A stretch of DNA of 64,000 nt from Promerops cafer. Taxonomy: Eukaryota; Chordata; Aves; Passeriformes; Nectariniidae. Each line of letters begins with the position of its first letter. Positions within the stretch are counted from its first letter, which is position 1. Shown here in pieces: positions 1 to 13,200 of the stretch. The translations under genes were made by a program, and so were the position numbers. Below the pieces are notes generated by a model, which ran no database searches, had not been told where the DNA came from, and worked only from the letters and a program-made list of their open reading frames with translations. Location: assembly GCA_013398275.1 (NCBI GenBank), contig VZSE01015530.1, positions 160,417 to 224,416 on the forward strand. The letters are read 5' to 3'.

Positions 1-1069
1 ATGTGTATGTAATACATTGACTGCATTCCCAGTTCCTACCAAGATAGGAATGCTAGAATGGAAACATTTATAAAAGCAAAATTGAAAGATAGTAACAAAA
101 AGAAATGAAATTAAGTATTCCCTCATCATATAAAATGCTTCTTCGCCCCTCCAAAAAGGAAGTAATCAAAATAAATGCATTTTCTATTTTGATGAAATTG
201 TTCTTATAGAAGTTCTGTAGAGCATTTTGACTTTTCCTAATTAGCAAATAAATGGTCATTAGAGAAAATTGATCCTTTACATGTCTTTCGTGGGAGATCA
301 AATGACGTACGTAGAAAAGTTTGCTTAGTATTTTAACACTTTAAACGGTTGCTTATTACACACATACATATGGTAGGACATACCCTCTTAAACTTTTCAA
401 TTTTGGTATTTTCTCTTAGAAGCTACCTTGTCAGGGTGGCACACAGGAGGTTACTGTAGCATGCTTAAACAAAAGAGTCAGAACAAGGCTGTGCTTTGAG
501 TTACAGGCGAAGTGTTGCATTAACTTACTCTGCCTCGACTCGTACCTTTTTCATATATGTTCCTTAGCTTTGTGATAGTGGGTGATCATTTTGATACTTG
601 TGTAGGAGGGAAGTTCAGCATGTCTCAGCTACTCTATAGAAGAGGTTGGTGGGTGTGTGTGGTGTTTAGGGGTGTGAATACAAAAGAAGGAAAGCTTTTT
701 ACAGTGTTGAAAGTTGTCTCTAAATTTTTTTCCTGCTTAGCCGTGGCTTGGACATATGAATGCATAATGTAGGAGCAAGACTGAAGAAGAGTAATTAAAA
801 TGTTGGCAGGTTCTTTCAAAGGCTTGTGACAGTGTTTGTGGCATTTCTTTCATTTTTTATGGCACTGGTAATACAAATGAATTTGGAAAAAAGAAAAAAA
901 GAAAGATGCTCTAACAATAGCCCACCATCACAGCTTTATGTGGTGAAAGGTGCCTTGATGTCTTACTCCAAGTATTTTTTTTTTCTTTTCTGAACATCTT
1001 TGTTGCTGTGGTACAATAACATCTTTTTTTATTTCTTTCTCAAATTCAAAATATTTTTATACTTTTCAG
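1..1069 (+). other. 3' part of the ARAP2 intron upstream of the first visible exon
   Basis: T-rich intronic DNA ending in a pyrimidine-rich tract and a cttttcag acceptor. I looked for another PH-domain exon in all frames and recognised none. Short open frames here have no family resemblance. No repeat was recognised. Confidence 0.7.
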
Positions 1070-1233
1070 AACGCTGTACATCCATGGCCATACAAAGCTG
1101 GATTTCATGGTCTGGTATACTGCAATTGAAAAAGCAGCAGGTACAGATGGTAATGCACTACAAGATCAGCAGCTCAGCAAAAATGATGTCCCTATTATAG
1201 TGAACAGCTGCATAGCGTTTGTTACACAGTATG
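1070..1233 (+). CDS. ARAP2: ARAP2 exon A: end of PH4 and start of RhoGAP
   Basis: 164 bp. The acceptor cttttcag ends at 1069 and the donor is gtaagt at 1234. The exon starts with the last base of a split codon and then encodes TLYIHGHTKLDFMVWYTAIE, the last strand and C-terminal helix of a PH domain with its conserved tryptophan. A linker follows, then CIAFVTQY, the first helix of RhoGAP. It ends after the first base of a glycine codon, which exon B completes. Confidence 0.94.
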
Positions 1234-4200
1234 GTAAGTAGAGTGGATTTTATTCAGGCTAAGATCATTTGTATAATACCTGACCACCCCCAGTACCAGA
1301 TCCTATTGAATGAGTTTATATGTTACTTAAAGTAAAACCATGCCCCTGATTAGCCTTGCCATTCTTTAATGAGATGGTGCAATACACTACCACGCATCTG
1401 AGAATGGCTAGTTTGGGGAAATACAATTTGGTAAATGCCCTTTATAGACACTTTTCTATTTTAAATATTGTATTGTTTGCCTTATGAAACTCAGGCTTGG
1501 GGTCCACTGCCCCAGTGCAGACAACTCAGCCCAGAAAACAAACTCTGCAAACCTGGAAAAGCTGTGGTCTGAACGCATCTTGGAAGCTGGCATTAACTGT
1601 GGAGTTGAGTTTAGTCTTAGATTGCTGTTTTTTTAGTGAAATAACCTAAGGACATATAGTTGGTTGCCATTTATTTAAGTAAATTTTGCCAGCATAACTT
1701 TCCATGGCATTAGGTTATATGCAGATGATGTTGGTGTCCTTTTACTACTGCAAATTCATGAGTTTTCTTGTGAGATTGCTAAATGCGTATCAACCCTGTA
1801 CAAATCTGTCTTTGGTAGAAATGTGTCTGTAACCTCTGTCAGTATGAGAGCACCTAAATACTATTTGAGTCATTTAAGTTTAACTAAATAACCTTTGGAT
1901 AGGGCAGCAGTGCATTATTGTAAATAGTTGTATTGAGCTTACACCCAGTGCCTAAAAGTAAGAAAAAAAGCTTTTACTAAATTATTTTTAATCATTAGCA
2001 ATAGAAATTATTCCAAGTATAGTTTTTGCAGTATTACCCACTGAATGGTTAAAGCAGGGTAATTATGTCTGCCACTTAGAACAATTGGTGTAGTCTCAAT
2101 TAAAATTCAATTTCCTAATGTGTTTTAAATCAATTAAATATTTATCAAAAATATGCTTTTCAAGATCAGCATTAGTAGCTGTTAAAATGCTCAATTGAAA
2201 GCTGAAGGAATTATCTGTATGCCTTACTTGCATTCATACATCTTTTGCGTCATCATTGTAAAGATTCTTTCTTTAGCTGTAGTCCACAGAAGAGAGATGC
2301 TCTTGCAGTCCAGGGCTGTTCCTGACAGTAACACCACAAAGGCCATACCAAATGGAAGTGCCTGTGGGCATTACAGCAAAGGAGAACTGTAAAAACATTA
2401 GACATTATTTCACAGGTTTTGAGAGAGTATTTAATTTAACAGGTGTATAAGAAAAGCTGGGTTTTGCATAAAGTACTGTCCTCTTTCTAGATATGTGAAT
2501 GCAGAAATCACCTCTAGAAGATAAATAGCCCTGCACATCTATGCCAAAGTTACTCAAGTTTTCAAAAACAAAAAGTTTTGACTCTAGTAACATATGCAGT
2601 GATTGAAGGTAGTCATAACTTCATTTTAAACTGTACATTTCTTTTTTAAGCTGTCTTCAGTGTTGGTTTTTTTTACACATAAGAATAGTAGCTGACTGAC
2701 ATCTTCCGGAACATGAGAAAAATCAGAAAAAAGGGTATTTTCTACTAATCTTGAGGCTTTTAAGAATAAAATATTTCAGGTTGGATGAATGCAATAATAC
2801 TTTGAGTCTTAAGCTGAGTTCATCCATAGAGTAATAAAATAAAAGGAGTTTTCTCATGAAAGCAGCTGTGTTTTATGTGCAATATGATACCCATCATCAA
2901 AACTTCTTCTCTTTACTGTGCCTTTTGAAAGTACTGTTTTAGGAAGTCCTGAAGAGATTTGGGGATTTGAAATGCCTGTAAAATACTCTTGAAATAGTGA
3001 TCCCAGGCTTGCTTACTATTATGGTGAGTATTTTTGCAGAGAGGTCTAGTTGGGTGTAAGAAGACTTGGCAGTGTTTTCATTAACAAAGTGAGTATGTGT
3101 AAAACATCAGAAAGATTTTGTTAGGAAATGCAACATTTTTGGCAGCCATGTATAATTTTCATATAATGATGTCTGGAATTTTTAGAAGAATACTTAATTT
3201 TACATTCATTTGTTTTTCTCTCCTGTATTTTTGTGCCTTAGGTTTAGGTAGCAAGCAGATCTATCTTAAGAATGGTGATTCTTCAAATGTGGCGGAACTG
3301 CTGGAAAGCTTCAAAAAAGATGCAAGAAGTGTTAAACTAAGAGCAGGAAAACATCAACTTGAAGATGTGACGGATGTACTGAAAAGTTTTCTTTCTCAAA
3401 TAGATGATGCACTTCTCACTAAAGAACTTTATCCATTCTGGATCTCTGCATTAGGTAATGTATTCAATAACATTCAATGCAATGTTATATGTACATTTTT
3501 AGTATCAAATTTGAGGGGATTGTTAATGTACTCGGTGTCAACCTATGTTATTTTATAACTAGCAAAACAATGTAGTGAGGAAAAAATATTTGGGACATGG
3601 CTGCAACAGACACATGTTAACCAGAGACGATTATTATAATTTTCTTTTAAAATATTAGTTTCTATATTGCAGTATTTGCAAACTGCAAGAAACAAGTGGT
3701 TTCCCTGCCAAACTGCTATAAAATTGCAGGCACAGCAGTAAGAGATGCATGGGAAATACTGACAGAACATTAATTTCTATCTTGATGCATAGGAGTCACA
3801 TAGGCATATTTACTGTGTGGCAGGATTTGTCTTTATAAAAAGATATTAAAAGCATATACATAAATTCAAATACATGGATGTTGCTTTAATATGAGCCACT
3901 AGACTCTCAGGAAATTAAAATATTATCAGTATTACACATTTTCAACCTTTAAACTCAATTTCAAAACCTAGAGAAAAAAATATTAACAGTTTATTCACTT
4001 ACCACATGATTAATTGCATCAGAAAACAGAAAAAGTTCTGAGGCAGTTTAGATTTAAGTCAGCTCTTTTTAATGGTGTTACAGTGATTCCCCTTCCTGAT
4101 CTATACATGTGGCTAAAATTCTACTTCAGCTTTACAACAGAGAATCCTGTCCTGTTAAGTGATACAGAAGGTACTTCTGGGAAGACTTCTAGGGAGACAG

Positions 4201-7200
4201 ACTTAAGGTAGAGAGCTGTGGTTGTATTTCAGATACTGTCATTCCCAAAACTGGAATTCCTGCCATTGGCCTTGCTGTTGTTCAGCTATGTCTAATTCAG
4301 TACAGCTTATTTACCAGCCCTTTCCCCTTGCTCTCCTCTAGTCAGTCTTGTATATACTTGGATCCTTAAACTACTTTGTGCCTTCAGACACTTTTCCAGT
4401 AAATATTTAATATATGAAAATGTCTTTTCCTTTCTCAGTGATGGGAACTCTTAGAAGTACATTTGCACTTGTGCATATGCAGTTGCACTCACATGTACAT
4501 GCACAAACTACCAGTTAAATATGCTTTGAGATGCTGTTCTGGGCTTTAGTCTTAAACTGTGGCAAATGGTGCTTATATAGAACTGTCCCTCTTTATTGGT
4601 GTTTCCCTGAACTGGTGTACAATAATAGACTTTTTTAATAGTGTTTTGTCAGCATTGCCTTTATGAAGAAGAGGTTGATTTGGTAAATAGTAATTTTAAA
4701 AGACTAGATGATGCTGATGTAGTTAATGAGAACTGCTCTTGGTTTTTAGTGTGCATTGTTATTAATTCTCAATGATTATTATTTTCTGGCAGATACACAG
4801 AATGAAAAGGAGCGTGTGAGGAAGTACAGAGCTTTTATTCAGAGTCTTCCACCAGTCAATAGAGCAACTTTGGCTGCTTTAATTGAACATCTTTACAGGT
4901 CATTGCAAATAATGCATTGTAGCAGAGAAATTCATATAATGTGTTCTCAGTATAACTCTACAGTATATGAAATGTGGCTTGTTTCATTAACTAGTAATCA
5001 CAAAAGCTTATCTAGTTTCAGCAATTAATTACATTTGGATTCCTTTAATTGATAATGTGTTTTTATTTTGGTTGTATTTTTAGCAGTATCTATAAAAATC
5101 AATGGATTGGAACAGCCTTACAGGGAGAGAGGGCTGCCAGTGTATGTGTCCAAGTAGGGTAATTTTTGATGTAGCTTCTTTATGCAATTTCATTTTACTT
5201 CAGTCTGCTAGTCTTCCAGAGGATTGTTGCAAATGGCTCTTGAAATTAAAATATTTTTTTTCAGTGAAAATGTCCTTCTCCACAATCTGTTTTGCACATA
5301 ATAACTTTGAGAATTTTTCATCAGTACTTCATTTTACAACTGAGCTAGTGGTAGAGAATATCCAAAATACAAACTAGTTTAAGCACCAAAGGTCATGACT
5401 TATTCCTAGATCAAATAAGGGGCAGAAAATGAGTAAAAAATATGTGACAGGATGATTCTGAGGTGTCATGGTTAAATAGTACCGGTCTATGTTATATCAT
5501 CTATTGAATAAGTCAAATTATATTTTTGGTGAATTGTAGTGATTATAGAATGTATAGAAACTTCTCTTTACACGATTTTGTGTTCAGAAATTATGTTACA
5601 TAGCCAGGTACATAGCAGATGTGATTTAAAAATATTTATGTGACTATGAAATTTATTGGTGCCATTATTTGGATAAAGATTGTCCTACATATGGTGTTTA
5701 AGAAATTTCTAAGCGTATCCACTTAGAGATATTAATACGATGTTGCATCTGTTCTGAAAGTAGTATGAATTCATGCATTTAACAGCCAAAATTCTGTGGT
5801 AGTTTAAAGTGTTTGCCTCTAAAAGAGGACATGTTATGGGAACAACAGAACTGATATGAAAACTTTACCATAGGGATAGGAACTAAGAAGTACCTAATTT
5901 CTTTCCACATTTTGTTTGATCTTTGGTCTCAAGTTTGTTGGATATACTTACATTACATGATATAGTGAAACTCTATGTAGCATCGATTTGGCCTCACCTG
6001 GAGCACCGTGTGCAGTTTAGGGGTCTGCAGTTAAAGGATATTAAGGTGTTTGAATGCATCCAGAGGAAGGCAGCAATGCTGGTGCCTGAGGACTCTGGGC
6101 TTTTGTGCTTCAGAGAAAAGGAGGCTGAGGGGTGACATTGTTCTCTACAGCTTCCTGAGGAGGGGAAGGGGAGAGGGAGGTGCTGGTCTCTTCTCGCTGG
6201 TATCTGGTGGTAGAGTGCGTGGAAATGGTTCAAAACTGCATCCAGAGAAGTACCAACTTGTCACGAGGAAGCATTTCTTACTCAAAGGGTGGTCAAACAT
6301 TGTAGCAGGCCTTTTGGAGGGATGGTGGATGACCCAAGCCTGTCAGTGCAGCTGGACAGTGCCCTTAGCAGCATGCTTTAGCTTTTGGCCAGCCCTTAAG
6401 CGATCCACCCGTTGGACTAGCTGATCATTATAGGTCCCTTCTAACTCAGGTATTCTATTCTGGTTTTATTGTTTTCTATTCTAGATAATTCTGATATCAC
6501 TTGAAATGCAGTTAGAAAGTTTTCATTTCTGCAATGAGGAATAAAGAAATATTAAATAAATAAGTAATAGTACATGTTCTCATTGCATTTAATGTAATTA
6601 CCTTTTTTGAAGTCCTCTCCATATTCTATAAAGGAGCCTCAGACAATCAAGGGAACAATGAAACAGTCTAAATATGTTTATTTTTCCTTCAACAGGGTGC
6701 AGAAGTGTTCTGAAATTAACCAAATGAACCCTCACAATTTAGCCATGGTGTTTTCCTCATGCTTATTTCAAACAAAAGGCCAAACTAGTGAAGAAGTCAA
6801 TGTAATTGAAGATCTAATTAAAAATTATGTGCAACTTTTTCATGTAGGTATCTTTATGTGTATCCTAAGTGCTCAGATGTTAGAGATTCAAAAATATAAA
6901 AATCTGCTTTAAAACAGTCTTCCTACTAGTTCAACGATGTGAGGATTTACAGGGTTTTTGAACTCTAATTCAGTGGATGTTTTTCTTGGCCTGCTTTAAA
7001 TTTTATTTCCCAGTTAGTTTAACCTGTGTAGGAAAGACTGTTTATGGGATGCTGTGAGCTACTGTTTTCCAAAATGATGCTCATTCTCCTTGCTGTCAAA
7101 AGCTTACTAAATTTAAGAAAATTTTTTGATTATGACTATTAAAAAAAATGCTTTTAATCAAATTTTATGGGCCTGATCGGAATTGAAGCATGGAAGGATT

Positions 7201-10200
7201 TTGTGTTCTTAGTCTCTGAGCTGTGATTGCAATTTGTTTTGTTCCTTAGACCCAGAAATAATGTTAAATCCAGCTGGATATAAAAGCTACTACTAGCAGC
7301 AATTCATATTAGCCATTTTGATTTGGAGTTGACTTGGCCACTGTAACATTGTTCTGCAGTTTGTCATTGATTCCTCTCTGTTTCAATATGTATTCCATGA
7401 AGTTTATAATAATGAGTCCCATCAATGAAGAGCTGTTTCTGACTGATATAATATTTTGCATGCCTGCTTCTATGAGAACATGATTGGCGGTATTTGCAAT
7501 TGTTGCAATAATTCTTGTTAATCACTCCAAAATTATTTATTTATACAGATAAATGAAGACCAAGTCAAACAAATGGACATAGAGAACAGTTTTATTACAA
7601 GGTGGAAAGACACTCAGGTAAGTGTCCAGTTAGGCATGGATAAAAGGGAGTGAGGTCTTAACATCTCTGTACTTAGGTGTGGGTGCTTTTCTGTTCATCA
7701 CTGGGACAGCATCACCCCAGGCACTGCGCACTTGCTAAATCATGCTTGAACCAGGTGCGAGATAAAGTGGCTCAGCTCACGTTCTGGCTCAGCCACCCTC
7801 ATCAGCTCTCCACAGCAGTTTTCCACAGGCTTCCAGTTAGAGTTAAAACTAATGATGTGGTGCAATTGAGTGATGTAACAGCAGCACTGTAATCATGTAA
7901 GCATCATGGGCAATTGGCAACTTGGGCCTCAAGCAGCTACAATTAAGAATTGTAAGAATTCTTTACATTTAACAACTGGTAGTCTGACATCATTGCATCA
8001 AAATGTGTGCATGTATGTGGGAAAATCAGTGATGTAGATACTTAATACTTTGGAATATATAGGTTGCCACAGTACTATTATCTCTGGTGATGCAGAATAT
8101 TCAGAGAACAACTGAACTGAATTTCTGCTGAATTACTCAAAGTTCATGTGTCTGAAATGTCACTGAAGTTCTTTTCCAGGTGACACTTCATTAGTCGCTT
8201 TTCATTTTCTGTCCACCATATACTTATGCCAGCTGTTGCAGTAATTTACATCACATTTTCTCTCCATAGGGTTGTTTATATGAGCCCAGTGGAAATCATG
8301 TGTCAGCTTCATTCTTATTTCCAACCTTTTTCTGTAATATCATCTGAAAAGCAAATTTTATAACTAAATGAGCCTTTTTGAGCCTGTGCCACTATAATTA
8401 AGCAGCTTTCTTCAAAGTAGCTTTGTAATGTTTTTCCTCACAAATGTTTCCATTAGTTTTCTATTCTCAAAGACTAAACTAACTTAAAAGTTGCTGGTTT
8501 TCAGAATGTTAATGTTCTTTAAAATTCAGCACTGCCAGTATTTTTCTATAGAAATGTAATCTTAGCTTCTGTAAATTGGTCAAAATGTATCCCAAAGCTC
8601 AACTGCTAATATATACATGTATATATATATGTGTGTGTGTATATATATATGTGTATATATGTGAATATATATATATGTTTCTATATTCTTTTCTTAACCT
8701 TTTCCTGTTTGGAGTAATATATAAATAAGTAGCATCACTATCAGTACCATTCTCAAAAATGAAGACACAAATTATGTTAGGGTTAATTTGATTATTAATT
8801 CTTTATATTTGCCTATTAATAGTATGGTACACCTTCTGATAGGTCCGTAATGTTTCTGCCTTAATTTTTCTTCCTATGCTTTGATCATCACTTATTTTTT
8901 AGGAAATATTTTCTGGCACGGGACTGAGATGAATTGCAATCTTTTGAAGATGCTTATGACTATACTAAAAGGGAATTAGAGCAGGCAAAATGTGAGACAT
9001 TTTTAACTCTAGAAAAATAAAGTAATTTCTCATCCATTAAGATAATTTTATTGCCATAGATGAGCAAACCTAGTTACAATGGAAAATATTACATCCCTTC
9101 TCATAAATCATACTCTTCCTCATGATCATAAAATGTTGAATTTACTGCCTTTCTAATTTCCTTCTGAGTTTTATGTTGTTAGACATTCTTAAATAACATT
9201 TGTTAGTATTGAGTATATGAAACTGTTACATATGTCATAAATTTGCTTTATCTGATTATTCCACGTTAGCATTGTGTGTATAGCCTAGCCTTCTCTCCAA
9301 CAAATTTGAAGAGCTGTATTTAACTGAGGTTGATAGCAAGAGCATTTGTTTTAATTCCTTCTTTAATTAGGTAGTGACAAGTTTTTGTTGTGATTAAGAA
9401 TCATAAATACAGTATTTGTAGTAATGAATTTTTATTTTCTTGATATCTACATATGGCTATGTGGCTGAAATAGTCTGTTATTTGTAATTTTTCATCTCAT
9501 TTTTAGCTAAGTCATTTTGGCATTACAGTCTTTTTTCATTATTTTAAATTCTATTCATCTGTTTTGATTCAGAAGGGAGCCTGACTAACCTCCAAATCAG
9601 AGTTAGGGTTCTGGCAGTTTAGGATACTGAGATACACTCATGTCTTAGACTTTGTAGTCTTAAATGTAAATTTAAAATTTCCACTAATACCATGTTGCCC
9701 TTAGTTTTCCTGCTCTTGAATGTATATTTTTAAACTAATGTTAATTTTGTTTGATACGATTCTGTTGGATTTATTCAGGGTTTGGATTTTTCTCCTGAAT
9801 CTGTGAATTGGTATTATTTTCCTTACTCTAGTTAAATAATTTTAACTGTCCTTATTTAAAATGTTAATTTTTAACAATCAATTTTTTTTAATTTGTTCTT
9901 TTTAGGTTTCCCAGGCTGGAGATTTGCTTATTGAAGTCTATGTGGAAAGAAAGGAGCCAGACTGTAGTATTATAATCAGGGTTAGTGTATAAAAATGATA
10001 CAGTGATTTTTATGAAACACTTTTTCTTGAAGTATATCAGATTTATCTTAGTACGTGTTTTTGTATATGTCCACAATGAAAGTATGAATTTATGCTTATC
10101 TCTATTCTTTTAAATATTTTGTTTTAGAATTTGCTGTGTTGCCTATATTATGTAAAAGCTGATTATTATGCATTTTTGCATTTCTGAGAAAAACTTTAAG

Positions 10201-13200
10201 AAAAATGGTACAATTTTAAAGCGATGTCCTGCTTTAGTTTTAATGTAATATACAACTCCCAGCTCTACATGTGCGACACACAAGAGCATTAACAAGTACA
10301 CAGTGAATGTTGGTTTTATTTGATAGTTCAGACCATTAAAATGACATTCCTCCTTTCTTTTTGTCTGTGGCTTTCTACTTTCTTTGAGTGTTAAGAAACC
10401 AAAGCTTGTTACTAAATATAATAGAGATTTTTGAGCTTTCTATTTAATAGTGTATTTAAACACCTGCATCTCCATGTAGTAGTGTTGTGTTATTTTTTAT
10501 TACACCCCTCTGGTTTTGTTTCCTTTTTGTTCTGTTCAGCATATGACTCTCAAACACTTTTGTTTGTACATATATAGAAATATTTGTACATAGATAGACA
10601 TATGCACATAAGACATGCTTTTTAAAATAGGAATAAAAATGGGAATATGCATCGCTAAGATAAAAAAAAAAAAAAAAACGGTGCTTCTCTAATATTTATC
10701 TTTACACACCCAAAAAAATATATCAAAGCTTTTTTTTCCCCCAAATATTTCTGGGGTAGAGAAAAGGAATTTAAAGCTACCAAGTTAAGAGTCATCTTAA
10801 AAATAGAACTTCAATCTCATGGAACAAAATAAGGAAAGCCTGCTGGAGTCAGATAGATACTGTATGGGTTTCCAGCTCATCTATTTACTGCTGCCCTTTT
10901 TTTTTTTTTTTCCCCTTAGGGCAATTGCAGGGAGGAAGACTTTGAAAAAATATATCAGAAATCAGTAATTGAAATGTATTATAAACTGACTCAATTTGTA
11001 TTACAGGTATCACCTTTGATGGAAGCAGAGGAATTAACTAATGATGTTTTAGGAATCAAAAACATTATTCCCAGCAAAGATGATATCTGGGCTGCTTTTG
11101 AGGTACTTGAAAATGGAGAATTAGGTTAGTGACACATAAATCTATGCATGTCAATCAGCTTTTATTATTTCCATTTTTCAGTACTTAATATTATCAAAAG
11201 CTTAGTTAAAGACTTTATGGAAACAGACAAAAAAATAACCTTCATGCCAATGTTTTACATTTGGTTGTTGTGGCATCTACATGATTTCTTCCTTCACTTC
11301 AGACATGATGTGATGAGTTGTTGTAAACTGCTTATAAACTGGGGCTGAGAAGATGTTCTTTATATTACAGTGCTTTGCAGCTCATTAATCATCAGCTATA
11401 GAAAAGTAGGTCTTACCGGTAAGACTTAGAGGAAAACCCTATTTTCATGAGAATGTCAGCACTTGATTTTATAAGCAATAATGCTTTCCAGAAAATTAAA
11501 TAAGAAAATACATGTCATACTTAGGAGAAAGGATCTTTTCTATTTTTTTATTCAAATATTTAATGTACGTAGGTGAAAAAAGCAGGCATAAAATGTGTAA
11601 TTCTTTACACACTTCAAAGTGTGTTTTTGGCAAGTGGCATTGTGGTGTATCTAGCAGAATCTTGAAAAATTTATTTGAAATATGGTTCTGCTGCCAACAA
11701 AAGCAAATGTCATATGGCCACAATATTCACGAATGGTAAAGAGGTTTTAACGTTGGGAATACTTTATACATGCTGGAGCATGTTTAAAATACTAGAGAAT
11801 TTTATTGTTAGAGATATTTAAAATAATGTAAAGTAATAGGGATTTTGTTAATTAAAAAATGTTTTGATGACTATTCCCTAAGGTAATCTTAGGGAATTTT
11901 TGGAGAATATATGGTGACAGAAATATGCAACATCTATTTGCATTTCCTAGTAAGTTGCTGCTCTTAACTATTTTCATGTTACAGAGCATGACTGTGGACT
12001 TGTTTATTTTTATAGTGAAGATACCTATTTTCAAGTCAAGGAAAAAAGATAAGAAAGTGGACAAAATAAGATTACTAAATATTGTTCTAATATTTTTTTA
12101 TTAGTTTTGTTGTACTTGATTTTCAGATGTGCTTACAATAATTCCTGCAGTTTTACTAATATTACTTATGTACTCAGTCTTGAGCCTGGCAGTATGAAAA
12201 ACTAGAATGGAAGTGTATTCTCCCTTTCTCAACTTAAATTATCCTGAGCCCTCTTACAGTCTGTTGGTGATGCTGTATAGAGTTGTAATACAGAGTTCAT
12301 TTCCAGATTCATAGATGTGGGTGACAACTGACAAAGAATGCTAGCATCTGTTATCTTTAGAAGAGTCCTGAAAATTCCTACAAGTGCAGTACAAATCATA
12401 CTTCTTAAGACTGCATAATGGAAAAAAAAATCAAGTTTTATTTTCTTAAACTTGATGTATGACGCTTACAGGAACATGAAAACTAAACCAGATACGGCCA
12501 AGAGAACATAAAAGTAAATAAACAGCTAGACCCCACAACAGCTTCTTGAAGTATTTAGGTGCAGCAACTAATATTTTAGTGGGGTATCGAAATGTTGCCT
12601 GAGCTAATGACTGTAGAAGACAAACAAAATTAAGCTAAGAGTGAGACACTAGAGGCCCTACCTAACACAATAAATACGGGCAAGACATTAGAGTGTATCC
12701 TACTGAAAGAAGAATTTCCAACACGAAGTGGATATGGTGCACCAGTGTCTTAAATCCTAAACAATCAACCAAAAAGCAAACTAAATTAAATCCTAATTCA
12801 TCACCTGACTCCTGTCAGTAGAGACTGTGTTGATGAAATGTCTTCTTCATGGATTCCTTTCCGGAAGAATCAGTGCATCAGAACAAGTGAATTATTGTTT
12901 CGAAATAAAAATAATGTTGTAATCAAGAGACACTCAGGTGGACTCCTGTGATCCTATGGCTGAACCTAACAGGTTTGCAGAGGGTGGGAACACAGAGAAA
13001 ATTAGTTCTATAAAATCTTTGGTCCAAATGTGACACTGAAGAACTAAAAGACTACTTGAGTCTTCGCTACTGCAAGTTGATTCTCCTAGTGTCATTTGAC
13101 GAACACCATCTGAGGCATTTGCAAATTAGTTGATCTTCTGACACATAATGACAGAAAAAAGTTTGCATATTTGTTTCAAATGTACATCAGTAATAACAGT

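Noticed and set aside
5997..6424. Open frames of 70-124 codons
   Set aside because: They belong to the CR1 fragment at 5961-6480.
6841..6852. Alternative donor catgtag/gtatct for exon D
   Set aside because: It would add four bases and shift the frame. The upstream cat/gtaggt keeps phase and family alignment.
7677..7892. 71-codon frame in the intron after exon E
   Set aside because: No family resemblance and no usable splice sites in phase with ARAP2. The GC-richer composition alone is not evidence.
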